A stretch of DNA of 42,612 bases. Origin: Opitutia bacterium UBA7397. GTDB lineage: Bacteria; Verrucomicrobiota; Verrucomicrobiia; Opitutales; UBA953. The notes beneath the pieces are model-generated. The model was not told the DNA's origin. It did no database searches and saw only the letters and a program-made list of their open reading frames with translations. The position numbers and the translations under genes were made by a program. Location of the stretch: NCBI GenBank assembly GCA_002470605.1, contig DKND01000121.1, positions 1 through 42,612 on the forward strand, given 5' to 3'. This document shows, in pieces, positions 40,869 through 42,612 of this stretch. Position 1 is the stretch's first letter. Each line of letters starts with the position of its first letter.

Positions 40869-40939
40869 CGCGGTCAGAATAGGCAGTTACAAGGTGGCTT
40901 GGCAGGCAACGCATTTGCCTAATTTAGCCGAGGACGGCG

Positions 40940-40967
40940 TTGACAGTGCCACCCGTGGGGCTATTTT
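40940..40967 (+). promoter_or_regulatory. feoAB promoter (TTGACA-16-TATTTT)
   Basis: TTGACA at 40940-40945 is a perfect -35; TATTTT at 40962-40967 follows after 16 bp. The transcript would start near 40974, about 15 nt before the feoA GTG. Confidence 0.6.
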
Positions 40968-40983
40968 TGAGACTCATTCTCAA
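40967..40983. promoter_or_regulatory. Fur box at the feoAB promoter
   Basis: TTGAGACTCATTCTCAA is a perfect 6-5-6 inverted repeat that fits the Fur 7-1-7 pattern with few mismatches. It overlaps the -10 and the expected +1, so iron-loaded Fur would block transcription of the ferrous iron uptake genes. Confidence 0.7.
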
Positions 40984-40988
40984 CTAGC

Positions 40989-41252
40989 GTGACTCCGCTT
41001 TCCCAACTTCTGCCCGGTCAATTCGGGAAGCTGGCTTCGCTTAACCCGGAGCGTGGGGTGGATCAGCGTTTGATGGCGTTAGGGCTCTTGCCGGGGATGG
41101 TTTTAAGATTGGTCCGAAAGGCTCCTTTGGGCGATCCGCTGGCCATTGAGTTTGGAGGCCAAGTCGTGAGCTTACGCTTGTCGGAAGCCGAGAGTCTAAT
41201 CGTCGATGTGGCAGCCGATTGCCCCATCCAACGCCCCCGCGCAACACCGTGA
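40989..41252 (+). CDS. feoA: Ferrous iron transport protein A
   Basis: 87 residues, an SH3-like small protein. MTPLSQLLPGQFGKLASL...RLMALGLLPGMVLRLVRKAPLGDPLAIEFGGQVVSLRLSEAESLIV matches FeoA throughout. It supports FeoB-mediated Fe(II) uptake. The start is GTG; the stop overlaps the feoB GTG (GTGA). It lies directly behind a Fur-box promoter. Confidence 0.93.
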   Translation: MTPLSQLLPGQFGKLASLNPERGVDQRLMALGLLPGMVLRLVRKAPLGDPLAIEFGGQVVSLRLSEAESLIVDVAADCPIQRPRATP

Positions 41253-42612
41253 GCACCCCATCGCAAGGACTGATGGTCGCGCTCGTCGGGAACCCCAACA
41301 CCGGCAAGTCCACGCTTTTTAATGCCCTGACCGGACTGCGGCAACGGGTCGGAAATTATCCAGGTGTGACGGTTGCGCGTAAATCAGGCACCTGTGATTT
41401 AGGCAACGGCACCAAGGTGGAGTTAGTCGACCTCCCCGGGCTCTACTCATTGGCTGCTACCTCCCCGGATGAGCAAGTCGTCACCGATGCGTTGTCCGGA
41501 AACATTTCTGGCGAGCGACAGCCGGACGCGGTGATCTTGGTCGCCGATGCGACCAACTTGTTGCGCAATCTGTTCTTAGCTTCGCAGCTCGCCGAATTAG
41601 GCCTGCCCGTCGCATTGGTCCTAAACCAAGCCGATGTCGCGAAGGAACAGGGGCTGCGCATCGATACGATACTGCTATCCGAACGCTTAGGCGGGATTCC
41701 GGTCGTCATGGCTTCGGCGTGGAAAGGCGAAGGCGTTATCGATGTTCGCCGTGCCATCGCGCAGACCCTCGAAAGCAAAAAACTTTTACCGCGTGTGGTT
41801 TGGCCGGAAAAAATCTTAGCGGCGTTGGAAGACATTATGGCCGCGATTTTCAAGGATACGGGACGCAAGGTTACTTCGGCGGAAGCCCAACGGCTGATTT
41901 TTGATTCCAATTCTGCCTTGGCGGAACGGTTGCAATGGAAGCCGGAACAGCGCGACCCAGTTATCCGACAGGCGCGCGAGAAGGTGCGTCAGTCGGGTTA
42001 CAACCCCTTGGCGGCCGAACCCCTGGTGCATTACGCGCGTTTGCGTAAGGCGCTTGAAGGCGTCGTCAAGGAGGGCACCGCACGCGCCAGTCGGTCCGCG
42101 GCGGTCGACCGATTATTGCTGCATCGATTCTTGGGACCCGTGCTCTTTGCCGGCATCATGTTGGGCTTCTTTGCCTCCGTCTTCTGGCTGGCGAAGTTCC
42201 CGATGGAGTGGATTCAGTCCGGGATCGACTGGACGAAGACGGTCGTCGCGCCGCCTCTTGACGCGTATCCGATGCTCCAGAGTCTGCTGGCTGACGGCAT
42301 CATTGGGGGCGTTGGGGCCTTCCTGGTCTTCCTGCCGCAAATCCTAATCCTCTTCCTTTTCATCGGGATTCTCGAAGATAGCGGCTACATGGCGCGCGCC
42401 GCGTTTATCATGGACCGCCTCTTTAGCTGGTGCGGCCTCAATGGGAAGAGCTTCGTCCCGTTGCTCTCCGGTTTCGCGTGTGCGATTCCGAGCCTACTTT
42501 CGACCCGCACGATTGAAGACCCCAAGGCCCGACTCGCGACGGCCTTCGTCGTGCCGTTCATGAGTTGCTCGGCCCGCTTCCCAATCTATGCGCTGATGTG
42601 CGCGGCCTTCAT
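41249..42612 (+). CDS. feoB: Ferrous iron transport protein B (N-terminal part, truncated by the window)
   Basis: 454 codons to the window edge. The cytoplasmic G domain has P-loop GNPNTGKSTLFNALTG, RVGNYPGVTV, DLPGLYSL and NQAD. After a helical linker come membrane segments with an LPQILILFLFIGILEDSGYMARAAFIMD block and SFVPLLSGFACAIPSLLSTR, where Cys sits in the Gate motif region. It imports Fe(II) with GTP hydrolysis. The start GTG at 41249 overlaps the feoA stop. The C-terminal half is outside the window. Confidence 0.95.
   Translation, partial: MSTPSQGLMVALVGNPNTGKSTLFNALTGLRQRVGNYPGVTVARKSGTCDLGNGTKVELVDLPGLYSLAATSPDEQVVTDALSGNISGERQPDAVILVADATNLLRNLFLASQLAELGLPVALVLNQADVAKEQGLRIDTILLSERLGGIPVVMASAWKGEGVIDVRRAIAQTLESKKLLPRVVWPEKILAALEDIMAAIFKDTGRKVTSAEAQRLIFDSNSALAERLQWKPEQRDPVIRQAREKVRQSGYNPLAAEPLVHYARLRKALEGVVKEGTARASRSAAVDRLLLHRFLGPVLFAGIMLGFFASVFWLAKFPMEWIQSGIDWTKTVVAPPLDAYPMLQSLLADGIIGGVGAFLVFLPQILILFLFIGILEDSGYMARAAFIMDRLFSWCGLNGKSFVPLLSGFACAIPSLLSTRTIEDPKARLATAFVVPFMSCSARFPIYALMCAAF

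Noticed and set aside
1..42612. CRISPR arrays, insertion sequences, integrase or phage genes
   Set aside because: No regularly spaced repeats, transposase-like ORFs or attachment-site duplications were seen. The single tRNA has no repeated 3' end nearby.

Overview
This window reads as a compact, GC-rich Gram-negative bacterial chromosome segment made almost entirely of core genes. It has no phage, transposon or CRISPR signal, and no gene-free stretch longer than about 230 bp. Outer-membrane functions (kdsA, an outer-membrane efflux lipoprotein), menaquinone genes, a DUF5069 protein, a glutamyl-tRNA reductase without its C-terminal domain and an AroA-Cmk fusion suggest Verrucomicrobiota, perhaps the Opitutales group. 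That placement is inference from gene content and was not tested.

Layout. 1-2800 (+): end of a probable prephenate dehydrogenase, an aroA-cmk fusion and plsC. 2797-6936 (-): dnaN, a 230-bp gap that looks like a replication origin, then an operon of thioredoxin-like protein, LMW phosphatase, RelE-fold protein and pssA, and a DUF5069 gene. 6998-11155 (+): a CcsA/HemX-like protein, hemA, an NtrC-type regulator and a PstS-like binding protein, followed by tRNA-Gly(GCC) and a two-way terminator. 11314-16773 (-): phoR, phoB, mnmG, mnmE, with two perfect 16-bp parS palindromes, one intergenic and one inside mnmG. 16892-19609 (+): lysA and a fungal STR2-like cystathionine gamma-synthase. 19663-22552: a small secreted protein (-), a secreted TIM-barrel protein, a MIP channel and a small membrane protein. 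22656-26869 (+): a four-gene tripartite ABC export operon. 26927-28423 (-): gnd. 28608-33894 (+): coaC, queG, a membrane protein, gmk, polX, kdsA. 33891-36034 (-): menC and menE. 36127-39343 (+): guaB, a repeat-tailed membrane-anchored protein and xth. 39354-40868 (-): a POT peptide transporter. 40989-end (+): feoA and a truncated feoB behind a Fur-box promoter.

The most notable non-coding signal is the origin/partition signature. Upstream of dnaN lie an AT-rich segment, a TAG-like trinucleotide run and three DnaA-box-like 9-mers, in the order described for bacterial origin unwinding elements. About 9.5-10.5 kb away are two perfect parS sites around mnmG, a gene often found near oriC. Together they suggest the window is origin-proximal. 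Other points of interest are likely leaderless promoters (a -10 box exactly 6 nt before the start codon), very frequent ATGA/GTGA stop-start overlaps, a MIP channel without the usual selectivity-filter arginine, and a secreted protein with clan GH-A-like catalytic positions.
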